Assembly: GCF_045287255.1 (NCBI RefSeq)
Contig: NZ_CP137142.1
Coordinates: 2,418,001 to 2,482,000 of the forward strand
DNA length: 64,000 nt
Direction of reading: 5' to 3'
Origin: Henriciella sp045287255
GTDB lineage: Bacteria > Pseudomonadota > Alphaproteobacteria > Caulobacterales > Hyphomonadaceae
Under the pieces are notes generated by a model, which saw only the letters and a program-made list of their open reading frames with translations, was not told the origin of the DNA and did not search any database. A program made the position numbers and the translations under genes. Shown piece by piece: positions 9,008 through 17,372 of the stretch. Positions within the stretch are counted from its first letter, which is position 1, and the number at the start of each line of letters is the position of its first letter.

Positions 9008-9985
9008 ATGCCTTCGCCGATCTCCAACAGCATTCTCTCAACCGTTCTCGGCCCGACTATTTCGAGCATGCGGGATCGCCTTGAGGTCGCTTCGAAAGAG
9101 TCCGTGACGGGCCAGCGCGGTGATGTCACGCAACATCTGGAAGGTCGCATCGGCAAGGCCATGATCGCCCAGAAGGCTCTGGACGACCTGACCCTGCAGC
9201 GTGACCAGCTCAGCCTGCGCGCCACGCGGCTGGAAGTCGCCCAGACCCAACTCGAATTCGTCCAGACGGCAAGCTCTGGCCTCGCGGTTGAACTCAATAC
9301 GGCCCTGAGCTCGGAAGACTCGCGCGCCCGCAGCCTCGTCGCCAGTGATGCCGAAAGCTCTCTGGAGCAGATTTTCGCGTCATTGAATGCGCGACATGGG
9401 GATCGCTTCCTGTTCTCTGGAGATGCGACCGCGACGAACCCGCTCGGTAGTCTTGAGACCTTGCTCGACGATGTTCGCCAGATCGCCATTAACGCGCCTG
9501 ATGACGCGACATTCGCAACCGACCTCGATACCTATTTCAATGATCCGGCTGGCGGCTGGCATCAGACCATCTATCAGGGCTCGGACAATATCTCTGACCC
9601 GGATGCTGTCAGTGCCAATGACCCGGCCATCCGGCAATTGATCCAAGGGCTCGCCGTTGTTGCGATTGCCCAGCCTGATTCAGGCATACCTCTACTCGAC
9701 ACCTCTACGGCTCCGCTTCAGGCAGCCAGTTATGATATTCTCTCTGGTGAGACCAATCTGACGAATCTGCGGGCCGAGCTTGGCCTGATTCAGGAACAGG
9801 TCGAACGCAAGGCCGACACCCTGGATGTTGAGGAGACCATTCTTACGCAAGCCTTCAATACTCTGACGGCGCGCGACCAGTATGAAGCTGCCACAGAAGT
9901 GAAGCTTCTCGAAGCCAACCTGCAGGCCGCCTATCTCCTCACCTCGAGGATATCTGACCTGTCCCTACTCAACTATCTGAGGTAA
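9008..9985 (+). CDS. flgL: Hook-filament junction protein FlgL (HAP3), flagellin-like
   Basis: 325 residues. FlgL is the second junction protein, on which flagellin polymerises. The N-terminal helical domain (about 1-110) and the C-terminal helix (about 250-325) resemble flagellin D0/D1, and the variable centre is short. The protein contains the FlgL-type segment SLEQIFASLNARHGDRFLFSG. It sits directly between flgK and flgI with 4-base gaps, the expected place in an alphaproteobacterial hook operon. A GGAG in the end of flgK serves as a probable ribosome site. Confidence 0.9.
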   Translation: MPSPISNSILSTVLGPTISSMRDRLEVASKESVTGQRGDVTQHLEGRIGKAMIAQKALDDLTLQRDQLSLRATRLEVAQTQLEFVQTASSGLAVELNTALSSEDSRARSLVASDAESSLEQIFASLNARHGDRFLFSGDATATNPLGSLETLLDDVRQIAINAPDDATFATDLDTYFNDPAGGWHQTIYQGSDNISDPDAVSANDPAIRQLIQGLAVVAIAQPDSGIPLLDTSTAPLQAASYDILSGETNLTNLRAELGLIQEQVERKADTLDVEETILTQAFNTLTARDQYEAATEVKLLEANLQAAYLLTSRISDLSLLNYLR

Positions 9986-9989
9986 TCCC

Positions 9990-11099
9990 ATGAAGTGGCT
10001 TTGCCTATCTCTCCTTATCGCTCTGGCCATCCCAACCAGCTTTGTCCCCGCAAGTGACGCGCAGACCCGGATACGGGACATTGTCGACGTCGAAGGCGTC
10101 CGTCAGAACGATCTTGTCGGCTACGGCATCGTGGTCGGTCTCAACGGCACAGGCGATTCCGTACGCAATGCGCCGTACACGGAAGATACCCTGTCTGACA
10201 TGCTCGACCGGCTTGGTGTGAATGTTCAGGGTGAGGCCATTCGCCCGAATAATGTCGCCGCCGTTCTGGTTACCGCCACCCTGCCCTCTTTTGCCCGCAC
10301 AGGGTCAACCATCGACATCAGCGTCGCGTCTATCGGCGATGCCAAGAGCCTTGAAGGTGGCACCCTGATCCTGACGCCGCTGAAGGGCGCCGATAACAAT
10401 GTCTATGCGGTTGCGCAGGGCAGCATCATTGTCAGTGGTCTGGACGTACAGGCCGAGGCCGCCCGCGAGACTCGTGGCACGCCGACAACCGGCAGCATCC
10501 CGGACGGGGCCCGGATCGAGCGTGAGATCCAGTATGACTTCAACCAGAACCGCACCTTGGCACTGGCGCTGCGCAATCCGGATTTCACCACGGCAGCTCA
10601 GGTTGAAGACACAATCAATGCGGCTTTCGGGCGTCCGGTCGCGGTGATGCGCGATCCCGGTACGATTGATCTGTCTCTGACCTCATTCAATGCCAGCCCA
10701 GCCCGCATTGTTGCCGATATTGAGAACCTGCCCGTCACGGTCACCACACCGGCACGGATCGTGATTGATGAGAAGTCCGGCACGATTGTGTTCGGTGAGG
10801 ATGTCAGCATTTCCCGCGTTGCGATTGCTCAGGGCAACATCTCGATCAAAGTCAGCGAAACCCGTGTGGTCTCACAGCCGAACCCGTTTGCCCGCGGCGA
10901 GTCTGTCACCCTGCCACGGTCCACCATCACGATTGAGCAGACCGGCAATGGCAATATTGCCATGCTACAGCCCAACTCGACCTTGTCGGAACTGATCCGC
11001 GGCCTCAACGCTCTTGGTGTTGCCCCGCAGGAGATGATCGACATTATCCGGTCGATGAGCGCTGCAGGGGCCCTGCACGCGGAATTGGTGATCCGCTAG
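9990..11099 (+). CDS. flgI: Flagellar P-ring protein FlgI
   Basis: 369 residues with a Sec signal peptide (cleavage likely after SDA, about residue 25). FlgI forms the periplasmic P-ring bushing around the rod. Signature segments are visible: RIRDIVDVEGVRQNDLVGYG, GLNGTGDS, VRPNN-like IRPNNVAAVLVTA, and the C-terminal TLSELIRGLNALGVAPQEMI. It closes the rightward block and converges on fliG. The 67-base gap between them holds only a short GCGCC/GGCGC hairpin (about 11150-11161) with no T-run. Confidence 0.97.
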   Translation: MKWLCLSLLIALAIPTSFVPASDAQTRIRDIVDVEGVRQNDLVGYGIVVGLNGTGDSVRNAPYTEDTLSDMLDRLGVNVQGEAIRPNNVAAVLVTATLPSFARTGSTIDISVASIGDAKSLEGGTLILTPLKGADNNVYAVAQGSIIVSGLDVQAEAARETRGTPTTGSIPDGARIEREIQYDFNQNRTLALALRNPDFTTAAQVEDTINAAFGRPVAVMRDPGTIDLSLTSFNASPARIVADIENLPVTVTTPARIVIDEKSGTIVFGEDVSISRVAIAQGNISIKVSETRVVSQPNPFARGESVTLPRSTITIEQTGNGNIAMLQPNSTLSELIRGLNALGVAPQEMIDIIRSMSAAGALHAELVIR

Positions 11100-11166
11100 G
11101 CCGTTTGATCAGCCTGACCCTTACGCATTTTAAGCAAATTCAGTTTATGCGCCTCGGCGCCTGGAC

Positions 11167-12270
11167 CTAAGCCGCTGCGGCGGTCTCAGCAGGGGCGGCT
11201 TCCGCTTCGCCTTTGGCTTTCGGAACGACCTTGATCGCCCCCTGGCGCTTAAGCTCCAAGAGCTTGGACAGGAAGGCCCGGCGCGTGGCCTCGACCTCTT
11301 CCCCGGACATTTTCGGCGCGTCAGAGATCTCATCCTGATACTGCTCGGCCATCCGGGAGGATGTGTTGGACAGCATATGGTCCATCGCCGCCTGCGCATC
11401 ACCCTGCATGGCGGTCAGGAACTTGACCATCTCTTCCATTGCGACCTCACGGAAGATTACAGGTACAGCTTCACGCGGCAGTGTGGCTGGCAAGTCTTCC
11501 AGTGTGAAGACGGACTTCTGGATACTTTCCAGCTTGGCCTCGTGCTCTCGTTGCAAGAAGGCAAACAAGACATCACGCTTGCCGGATGGGATCAGGCTGA
11601 GCATCTCGCCAACCGATTCCAGATAGCTCTCATCTTCTTCTTCCGCGCCTTGCTCACTATTGAGGAATTCCATCTCGATCATGCGACACAGGATGCCATC
11701 AATCGCCGGGTCTTCGTCCTCGGCATGCACCAGAACGCCCAGAACCGGCTCCATCTTGGCCTCAGGCAAGTCAGAAATAATCTCAGACGCCAACGCATTC
11801 GGCAGCTTACGCAGGATACGGGCAATCAGGTTCGGAGTCAGAGAGCCAAGATACTCGGCAAGCTGGCCTGGCGACTTGCTGGCCACACGCTCCCAAACAG
11901 ACCCTGTATCAATCGTTTCAGTGGCGGCCTCAGCATCCTCATCCATATTCTCTGGCTCAACCTCAGGAGTGCCAAAGCGCGCTGTAACAATCCCCTCAAT
12001 CAATTCCTTGGTGTTGACCCGGCCACCAAGCAGCGCACCGGAAGAGCCACGCAGGCTGCTGAGGAATTCCATGACCACTTGGGTGACTTGCTCTTGCGGC
12101 ATTAACGAGACGTCTTCCAGAGACGCCTGAACGCGCTTGAGCGCTTGCTCATCCAGCTTTTCCAGTACCGAACGCGCGGCATCTTCCTTAAGCAGGGCAA
12201 TCACGATCGCGGCGCGTTGAGCCGGCGGGATAACCGGAGGGGCTTGTGGAGCACGGCGATCAATAGCCAT
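11167..12270 (-). CDS. fliG: Flagellar motor switch protein FliG
   Basis: 367 residues. FliG is the C-ring subunit that binds FliF through its N-terminus and MotA through its C-terminus. The N-terminal domain begins at about residue 17 (QRAAIVIALLKEDAARSVLEKL). The middle domain contains the EHPQ-like region, and the C-terminal domain holds the charged torque helix (SGKRDVLFAFLQREHEAKLE, then EVAMEEMVKFLTAMQGD). The tail is rich in alanine and glutamate. The ATG overlaps the fliP stop by one base (TGATG). It is the last gene of the leftward fliF-fliH-fliN-fliP-fliG operon, an order typical of Caulobacter relatives. Confidence 0.96.
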   Translation of the reverse strand: MAIDRRAPQAPPVIPPAQRAAIVIALLKEDAARSVLEKLDEQALKRVQASLEDVSLMPQEQVTQVVMEFLSSLRGSSGALLGGRVNTKELIEGIVTARFGTPEVEPENMDEDAEAATETIDTGSVWERVASKSPGQLAEYLGSLTPNLIARILRKLPNALASEIISDLPEAKMEPVLGVLVHAEDEDPAIDGILCRMIEMEFLNSEQGAEEEDESYLESVGEMLSLIPSGKRDVLFAFLQREHEAKLESIQKSVFTLEDLPATLPREAVPVIFREVAMEEMVKFLTAMQGDAQAAMDHMLSNTSSRMAEQYQDEISDAPKMSGEEVEATRRAFLSKLLELKRQGAIKVVPKAKGEAEAAPAETAAAA

Positions 12271-13058
12271 CAGGAATAACCTCTTAAAAGCGCTTCAGTA
12301 ATATTCAGCCAGCCATCCGCGAGCACGAAGAAGCCGAGTTTAAATGGCAGGGAAACAACCGTCGGGGGCACCATCATCATCCCCACAGCCATCAAGATTG
12401 ACGCCACAACCAGATCGATAATCATAAAGGGTAAGAAAATTACGAACCCAATCTGAAAAGCGTGCTTGATCTCAGACAGCATAAATGACGTCGACAAGAG
12501 CGCGAAAGATGCCTCGCCGCCCTCGGCAACCGGGCGGTTCACCGCCTCTGACAAAGCCGCCAGAGTGCCCGGATCGACACGGTTTTCCATGAAGTTCCGG
12601 AACGGATCACTGGTCGCGGCCCAGGCCTGCGCCTCTGTCAACGTGCCCTCCATATAAGGGTTAACGCCCTGTGCCCAGGCTTCCATGAAAACCGGTTCCA
12701 TAATGAAAAAAGTCAGGAAGATGGACAGCGCCATGATCATCATGTTCGGTGGGGCCTGTTGAACCCCGATCGATTGCCGCATGATCGAGAAAACGATCAC
12801 AAAGAAAGGCAGGCACGTCACCATCATCGCAATGCCAGGGGCCAGGCTCAGCAAAGTGATGACGAGGAAAAGTTGAACAACGGTGCTGCTCAACCCAGCT
12901 TCGCCATTGCCTTGTAAAAGACCGGTCAGGTCATCACCGCTTTGCGGCAAGGCTTCTTGTGCAAAACTCTGCGGCACGAAAAACCACAGAGCAACAAGCA
13001 TCAGCCCAAAAAACAATATAGCAGGTCGCAGCCTTCTGCTGCGGACGACGCTAGCCAT
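12270..13058 (-). CDS. fliP: Flagellar export-gate protein FliP
   Basis: 262 residues from an ATG that follows a clear GCGGAGG site; an upstream TTG five codons earlier is less likely. FliP, with FliQ and FliR, builds the inner-membrane gate of the flagellar type III exporter. A cleaved signal peptide is visible (ILFFGLMLVALWFFVPQSFAQ). The FliP signature follows (ITLLSLAPGIAMMVTCLPFF, then IVFSIMRQSIGVQQAPPN), with the C-terminal membrane part (FLPFMIIDLVVASILMAVGM, then MMVPPTVVSLPFKL). It overlaps fliN by 8 bases. Confidence 0.97.
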   Translation of the reverse strand: MASVVRSRRLRPAILFFGLMLVALWFFVPQSFAQEALPQSGDDLTGLLQGNGEAGLSSTVVQLFLVITLLSLAPGIAMMVTCLPFFVIVFSIMRQSIGVQQAPPNMMIMALSIFLTFFIMEPVFMEAWAQGVNPYMEGTLTEAQAWAATSDPFRNFMENRVDPGTLAALSEAVNRPVAEGGEASFALLSTSFMLSEIKHAFQIGFVIFLPFMIIDLVVASILMAVGMMMVPPTVVSLPFKLGFFVLADGWLNITEALLRGYS

Positions 13059-13371
13059 TGCTGTCCTCCGCAATTTCGGTGATGCGCACCGCTAAGCCTC
13101 CGTCCTCGCCTTCGATCAACTCGCCAAGCGCGATCACGCGACCTTCGACGATCAGCTCAACCGGCCCATCAATTGGGGTGGCCAGCGGCAGAATGGCATC
13201 TTCCTGCAAGTCCAGCAGTTCACTGACACTGATTTTCTGACGCCCGACAGAGACGGTGACAGAGACCGGCACACTGAAAATAGAGCGGCGATACTGGTTC
13301 TCCGGGGAGCTGTCGCGGCGATCAGCGTCCGGGGCAGCTTCTGGTGCTGCTTGATTAGCAATATCAGCCAT
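13051..13371 (-). CDS. fliN: Flagellar motor switch protein FliN
   Basis: 106 residues. FliN lies at the base of the C-ring and docks the export ATPase complex. Almost the whole C-terminal 70 residues are the SpoA domain (VPVSVTVSVGRQKISVSELL, DLQEDAILPLATPIDGPVEL, VEGRVIALGELIE). The start at MADIAN is preferred over an ATG six codons upstream, because AAGGA lies 8 bases before it and the resulting ATGGCTGA overlap with fliH matches the overlaps elsewhere in this operon. Confidence 0.95.
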   Translation of the reverse strand: MADIANQAAPEAAPDADRRDSSPENQYRRSIFSVPVSVTVSVGRQKISVSELLDLQEDAILPLATPIDGPVELIVEGRVIALGELIEGEDGGLAVRITEIAEDSNG

Positions 13372-14053
13372 TCTGGTCGTCCTTATCATCTAAAGGGGCA
13401 GGCAAATAACGCGCCTTACACGCGGCGGTCAGTGCCTTGAAATCAAAATCATAGCCGCCATGGTCCCAGGCGACTTCAACCACGCCATCGCCCAGTGCCG
13501 GCTCAACTTTCAGAAAGAATGAGGCGGGCATGTCATCGCTGTGGGCGAGCGCTTCTTCAAGCGCCAGCGAAACATCAACAGACGTTGAAATCGTTACCTC
13601 AGCGGCACTACGCGGCAACAGATCCGGAATATGACGGGCAAGTTCATGGCCGAGGAATTCCCGGCTCAGCTCTGGAAACAGCTCTTCGGCCATTGCCCGC
13701 ATCATCACGACCGCTTCCTGCTTGGCCAGTTCCTGAACCTCGACACAGGCCTGTTGCAACTGTTTTGCCGCCATCTCTGCCGCGGCGCGGGCGGCCTGCA
13801 ATTCTTCGACAGCCTGCTGTTTTTCCTGCGCAAGCGCTTCGACGCGTTTGGCATCTTCGGCAAGCGCCTTGGCCGCATCATCGTCGTGTGGGGGCGCACT
13901 CACATCAGCAGCCGCCTCAGGCGCGGCCGGCGATACAGCGCGCGGGTAATCACCAAACTGTGGCGGGTTTAGAAAAGATTGCGACGGACGCGCCTGTGGC
14001 TGCGCGTCCGTCGCTTCAAACTGTAGCAGGTTGGCGAAAGCGGACTCACTCAT
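13364..14053 (-). CDS. fliH: Flagellar export regulator FliH
   Basis: 229 residues. FliH is the cytoplasmic stator-like inhibitor of the FliI ATPase. Residues about 55-115 form an alanine/glutamate/glutamine-rich coiled coil. The C-terminal domain (about 120-215) resembles the FliH/HrpE fold (FPELSREFLGHELARHIPDL, VEVAWDHGGYDFDF). The assignment uses these features plus its position between fliF and fliN, where fliH-type genes sit in Caulobacter-like operons. It overlaps fliF by 8 bases and fliN by 8 bases. No fliI is in the window. Confidence 0.82.
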   Translation of the reverse strand: MSESAFANLLQFEATDAQPQARPSQSFLNPPQFGDYPRAVSPAAPEAAADVSAPPHDDDAAKALAEDAKRVEALAQEKQQAVEELQAARAAAEMAAKQLQQACVEVQELAKQEAVVMMRAMAEELFPELSREFLGHELARHIPDLLPRSAAEVTISTSVDVSLALEEALAHSDDMPASFFLKVEPALGDGVVEVAWDHGGYDFDFKALTAACKARYLPAPLDDKDDQNG

Positions 14054-15557
14054 TCACGGCCACCTTGCGGTCTTCCGCGAGCCATTGTTCCAGTAAGGCT
14101 GCGGTCTCATCCTGACGTTGTGCGGCATAATCCTGCAGGTAATTGATCGGATTGGCGGCGTCCTCACCATTGGCCAGCGGATCATTTTCACCGGCACCCG
14201 CAGCAACGGCCTTATCCCCGGCGGCAAAGATCGGCCGGATCACGCCCAGCGCCAGAGCGATCACCACCAGAGCCAGAAGAACCATCTGCACACCCGACCA
14301 AAGGTGCTGCTCGATCAAACGCTCGACCATGCTCGGCATCGGGGTCAGCTCTGCCACTTCGATGGGGCGGAACGGCATCAGCTCAACCGTAACAACATCT
14401 CCGCGATCGGCGTTCAGGCCCGCACTTGTCGCAATCAATTGCTCAAACTCGGCAATCGTCGATTGAATAATCGCCTCAGCATCCGGGCTATCCTGCAGCC
14501 CCAAAGCCGTCTCGTTCAGCAAGACCGCGACGGAGATTCGCTTCACTTCACCCGGCAGGCGTTCTGTGGCCACGCGGGTTTCGTTAAACTCATAGGCGAC
14601 GCTTTCAGACGAATTGCGCACATCACTTGCGCCGCCACCGCCTGCGCCCGCACCATCCGGCAGGTTGCTGGCTACGGTCAGGCCACCACCGGCGGCATTG
14701 GTGCTGGTTTCGCTGGTATCATTGACCGTGCGCTGGCGAATAACCCGCGACTCCGGATCAATCCGAACCGATTCAATCCGCTCCAGCTCGCGCGTGACGT
14801 CTACGGTCGCATTGACGCGTGCATTGCCGGGGCCAAGCCGCGCCTCCAGCATGCTCATAATCTTCATTTCCAGCGCGCTGGCTTTGTCTTCGGCCATAAT
14901 ACCCGGCATCTGTGCTTTCGAGGTATTTGGCCCAATCAGGATGCCATAGCGCGAATCAATCACCGCCACATCATCCGGGCTGAGCGCTGGCACGGCGAGT
15001 GCGACCATGTACTGGATGCCCTGAGCCTGAGGCTGCGACAGATCCCGGCTGGAGGTCAGCGTGACTGAAGCAGTTGGGTTCTGCTGGGCCCGTGTGAAGC
15101 CAGAGCGCAAGTTAGCGCCAATATGGACCCGTGCGGACTCAACCCCGGGAATGGCCAGAATGGTTCGCGTCAGTTCACCTTCCTTCGCGCGCCAATAAGA
15201 CGCCTTGTACATTTCGGAAGTGACCGAGAAACCATTCACATCATCGAGCAGTTCATACCCCTTAACCGAGGGGCGCGGCAGGCCCTGCTGGGCCAACGAC
15301 ATACGAATGCGATCGCGCGCGCTTTGCGGCACGAAGATCGCGTCCTGCCGAATTTGGTAACTGACGCCCTGCTTGTCCAACTCACCCATGATCTCGCCGG
15401 ACCGCTCGCTATCAAGCCCCGAATACAGCAAGGACATGGGCTCATTCATCGCGCCCCGCACCATGAACATCATCGCCAGAACAACACCCAAGACGGCCCC
15501 GGCCAGCATCAACTGTCGTGGCAAAGGCAATGCTTTGAGCGTCTCCAGGAATTTCAT
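14046..15557 (-). CDS. fliF: Flagellar MS-ring protein FliF
   Basis: 503 residues from an ATG preceded by TTGGAGG; an in-frame ATG 52 codons upstream gives a non-conserved extension. FliF forms the MS ring, the base of the rotor. It has an N-terminal membrane span (LPRQLMLAGAVLGVVLAMMF), ring-building motifs (YSGLDSERSGEIMGELDKQG, PGVESARVHI, PTASVTLTS), a glycine-rich linker (about residues 300-315), a second span (GVQMVLLALVVIALALGVIR) and a C-terminal FliG-binding tail (LLEQWLAED). It heads the leftward operon, and its upstream region contains the palindrome GGTTAACC. Confidence 0.97.
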   Translation of the reverse strand: MKFLETLKALPLPRQLMLAGAVLGVVLAMMFMVRGAMNEPMSLLYSGLDSERSGEIMGELDKQGVSYQIRQDAIFVPQSARDRIRMSLAQQGLPRPSVKGYELLDDVNGFSVTSEMYKASYWRAKEGELTRTILAIPGVESARVHIGANLRSGFTRAQQNPTASVTLTSSRDLSQPQAQGIQYMVALAVPALSPDDVAVIDSRYGILIGPNTSKAQMPGIMAEDKASALEMKIMSMLEARLGPGNARVNATVDVTRELERIESVRIDPESRVIRQRTVNDTSETSTNAAGGGLTVASNLPDGAGAGGGGASDVRNSSESVAYEFNETRVATERLPGEVKRISVAVLLNETALGLQDSPDAEAIIQSTIAEFEQLIATSAGLNADRGDVVTVELMPFRPIEVAELTPMPSMVERLIEQHLWSGVQMVLLALVVIALALGVIRPIFAAGDKAVAAGAGENDPLANGEDAANPINYLQDYAAQRQDETAALLEQWLAEDRKVAVNE

Positions 15558-15584
15558 GGTCAGGCGGCCTCCAATGGCGAATCT

Positions 15585-15592
15585 GGTTAACC
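15585..15592. promoter_or_regulatory. GGTTAACC palindrome between fliF and fliL (possible CtrA half-sites)
   Basis: The 125-base gap between divergent fliF and fliL contains GGTTAACC, 28 bases upstream of the fliF start. TTAACC is the half-site known for the cell-cycle regulator CtrA, which controls early flagellar genes such as fliF in Caulobacter. A second TTAA lies about 30 bases away (CTTAATAG). A perfect TTAA-N7-TTAA was not found, so CtrA control is a suggestion only. Confidence 0.3.
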
Positions 15593-15682
15593 GATTGCAC
15601 AGAATTAGTAATAAATGTCTTAATAGTTCCTTTACCAGCCGCTGGTCTAAGGCGTGTATTGAACACGATATCAGAGGGGCTG

Positions 15683-16189
15683 ATGAGCGAGACAAAAGAG
15701 ACTCCCGAAGCACCAGAAAAATCGTCGGGCGGACTAGGCATGATTGGGCTAATTTTGCTCGGCGTGGCGGCCATGGCGGGGTCTTTTGGCGTATCTTTCC
15801 TATTGAATGAACCTGCTCCTCAAGCGGTTGCAGCCTGTGAGCCGGTCACCGAGGCAACGGAAATCAAGCTGACGAAAAAGGTTTCCGCTGATCAGCGCTA
15901 TGTTGAACTGGATGAAATCCTGATCACCATTGGCAGCGCTCCAGCGAACCGATTCCTGAAGATTAACGCCTCAATCGTAACCAACGCGGATTCGGTTAAG
16001 GATGTTGAGAAGGCCAAGCCATTGCTCATCGATTCCTTTAACTATTATCTCCGCTCGGTTGAGGTAAGCGACTTTGAGAACCCCGCTTTCTATCCGCACC
16101 TTCGTGAACAGCTTGGCCGCCGGGCAGAGCTTGTCCTTGGTGGCGAAGCCTCGCAAGGCGTTCTGATTACTGAGTTTCTGTTGAGGTAG
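15683..16189 (+). CDS. fliL: Flagellar basal-body protein FliL
   Basis: 168 residues from an ATG directly preceded by AGAGGGGCTG; an upstream ATG-like start eight codons earlier lacks a ribosome site. FliL is a single-span inner-membrane protein that rings the stator and supports torque. The membrane segment (LGMIGLILLGVAAMAGSFGV) follows a short charged N-terminus. The periplasmic part has the FliL pattern (YVELDEILITIGS, FLKINASIV, and the ending GVLITEFLLR). It is divergent from fliF and is followed by two further motility genes. Confidence 0.92.
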   Translation: MSETKETPEAPEKSSGGLGMIGLILLGVAAMAGSFGVSFLLNEPAPQAVAACEPVTEATEIKLTKKVSADQRYVELDEILITIGSAPANRFLKINASIVTNADSVKDVEKAKPLLIDSFNYYLRSVEVSDFENPAFYPHLREQLGRRAELVLGGEASQGVLITEFLLR

Positions 16190-16193
16190 CGCC

Positions 16194-16697
16194 GTGGCTT
16201 TTGAACCGTCCGACATTGCCATCTTCCTGATTTCGGCCGCCGCTTGCATTTACTGCATCGTGCTTAGCCGTCGCCTGAAAGCCTTGCAAAACACCAAGGA
16301 TGGTCTTGGCGCGACGATTGTCGCGTTTTCAGAGTCGATGTCGGCTTTGTCTGCCTCCACCAATGAAACGCGCGCGCAGGTCTTGCAGCTCGCCAATCGT
16401 CTGCCCCCGCTGATCACTGAGGCCCAACAGGCCTGCGAAGCCCTGCAAGTGGCCATGGACACGCTTGAAGCCCGCAATGACGCGATTACCGACAAGCTCG
16501 GCACCTCGCATGATGAGCTGGAGGCAATGATGCGCAAAATGCTCGATGCCTCGGTTGAACGTATCGTTGAGATGCGCACCCTGCTCATGGAGTTGCAGAA
16601 CATCTCCGCGACCATCCCGGCTGTATCAGCGCCCGATATCGATACCGGCACAATTCCCAACCGCAAACAGGCAGGCCTAGAACATGATCTCTTCTAA
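16194..16697 (+). CDS. DUF6468-like flagellar-cluster membrane protein
   Basis: 167 residues from a GTG start five bases after fliL. There is one N-terminal membrane helix (IAIFLISAAACIYCIVLSRRL) and then a long helical, probably coiled-coil region (about 30-135). The helix-RRLxAL-then-coil layout resembles DUF6468 proteins, which occur in alphaproteobacterial flagellar clusters next to fliL. The biochemical role is unknown. It overlaps the following MotE-like gene by 14 bases, so the three are almost certainly one transcript. The family name is from memory of the pattern, not from a search. Confidence 0.72.
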   Translation: MAFEPSDIAIFLISAAACIYCIVLSRRLKALQNTKDGLGATIVAFSESMSALSASTNETRAQVLQLANRLPPLITEAQQACEALQVAMDTLEARNDAITDKLGTSHDELEAMMRKMLDASVERIVEMRTLLMELQNISATIPAVSAPDIDTGTIPNRKQAGLEHDLF

Positions 16698-17319
16698 GTC
16701 CAAGACCTCAAACGTCCTTCTCACCCTCGGCATCCTGTTCACGCTGGGCGGGGCCGCGCGCTTCCTGCCCGCTGCGATCGCCACAGCGGAGGATGGCCCG
16801 GAACCGAAAATTGCCGCATCAGTCTCCGCTGCGCAGACCGCCTCACTAGTCGTTTCCGATACAGAAAAGCTACCGAGCCCATCAACAGGTGCCCCTGATG
16901 AAGTTTGCCTGACCGGAGAGGCCGCAGAGGCGCTGACTGCCGACAAGAAACGGCTTGAGGAAGAACTCGCCGCTCTAACGCAGAGCCAGCTCGAACTTAC
17001 CCTTTGGGAAGCCGAACTGGAAGCTCAGGCCCGCGACCTCACCGCCCTGCGTGATGAGCTGGATCAACGCTGGGCCGACATGCAGCGCGTCTCTGATGAA
17101 GACTTGCAGCACCTCGCCAAAATGTATGGCTCTATGAAGCCCTCACAGGCCGCCCAGATCTTTGACCAGATGGACCCGGCCTTCGCCGCAGGCTTCCTGC
17201 GTATGATCAATAGCGATCAGGCTGGCCTCGTTCTGGCGCAAATGGACGCCAGCAAGGCCTATACGGTCAGTGTTGAGATGGCCAACAAGAATGGCGACAT
17301 TCGCAACGCCAGCGATTAG
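16684..17319 (+). CDS. MotE-like periplasmic protein (MgtE N-terminal-like motif)
   Basis: 211 residues. The N-terminal hydrophobic segment (VLLTLGILFTLGGAARFLPA) acts as signal or anchor. A coiled coil covers about 80-135. The C-terminal part carries the MgtE N-terminal-like motif shared by MotE proteins (LAKMYGSMKPSQAAQIFDQM, then DPAFAAGFLRM). In rhizobia MotE is a periplasmic chaperone that stabilises MotC. Here the gene follows fliL and the DUF6468-like gene, and a candidate MotC-like protein lies next to motA at 1.6-3.4 kb. FliK-like or generic coiled-coil proteins are less likely given the MgtE-like motif. Confidence 0.75.
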   Translation: MISSKSKTSNVLLTLGILFTLGGAARFLPAAIATAEDGPEPKIAASVSAAQTASLVVSDTEKLPSPSTGAPDEVCLTGEAAEALTADKKRLEEELAALTQSQLELTLWEAELEAQARDLTALRDELDQRWADMQRVSDEDLQHLAKMYGSMKPSQAAQIFDQMDPAFAAGFLRMINSDQAGLVLAQMDASKAYTVSVEMANKNGDIRNASD

Positions 17320-17372
17320 CCTGCCGCTCGGTCAGGTCTTTCACCTGCGCTGTCCCTTGGTACACTCACGTC

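Noticed and set aside
11377..12105. Rightward 242-codon ORF across fliG
   Set aside because: Antisense shadow of fliG; composition is Gln/His/Leu/Arg-rich without family motifs or a ribosome site.
14118..15068. Rightward 316-codon ORF across fliF
   Set aside because: Antisense to the well-supported fliF; no recognisable protein features.
15558..15713. 52-codon N-terminal extension of fliF
   Set aside because: Not conserved-looking, and it would cover the divergent promoter and the fliL ribosome site; the ATG at 15557 has TTGGAGG.
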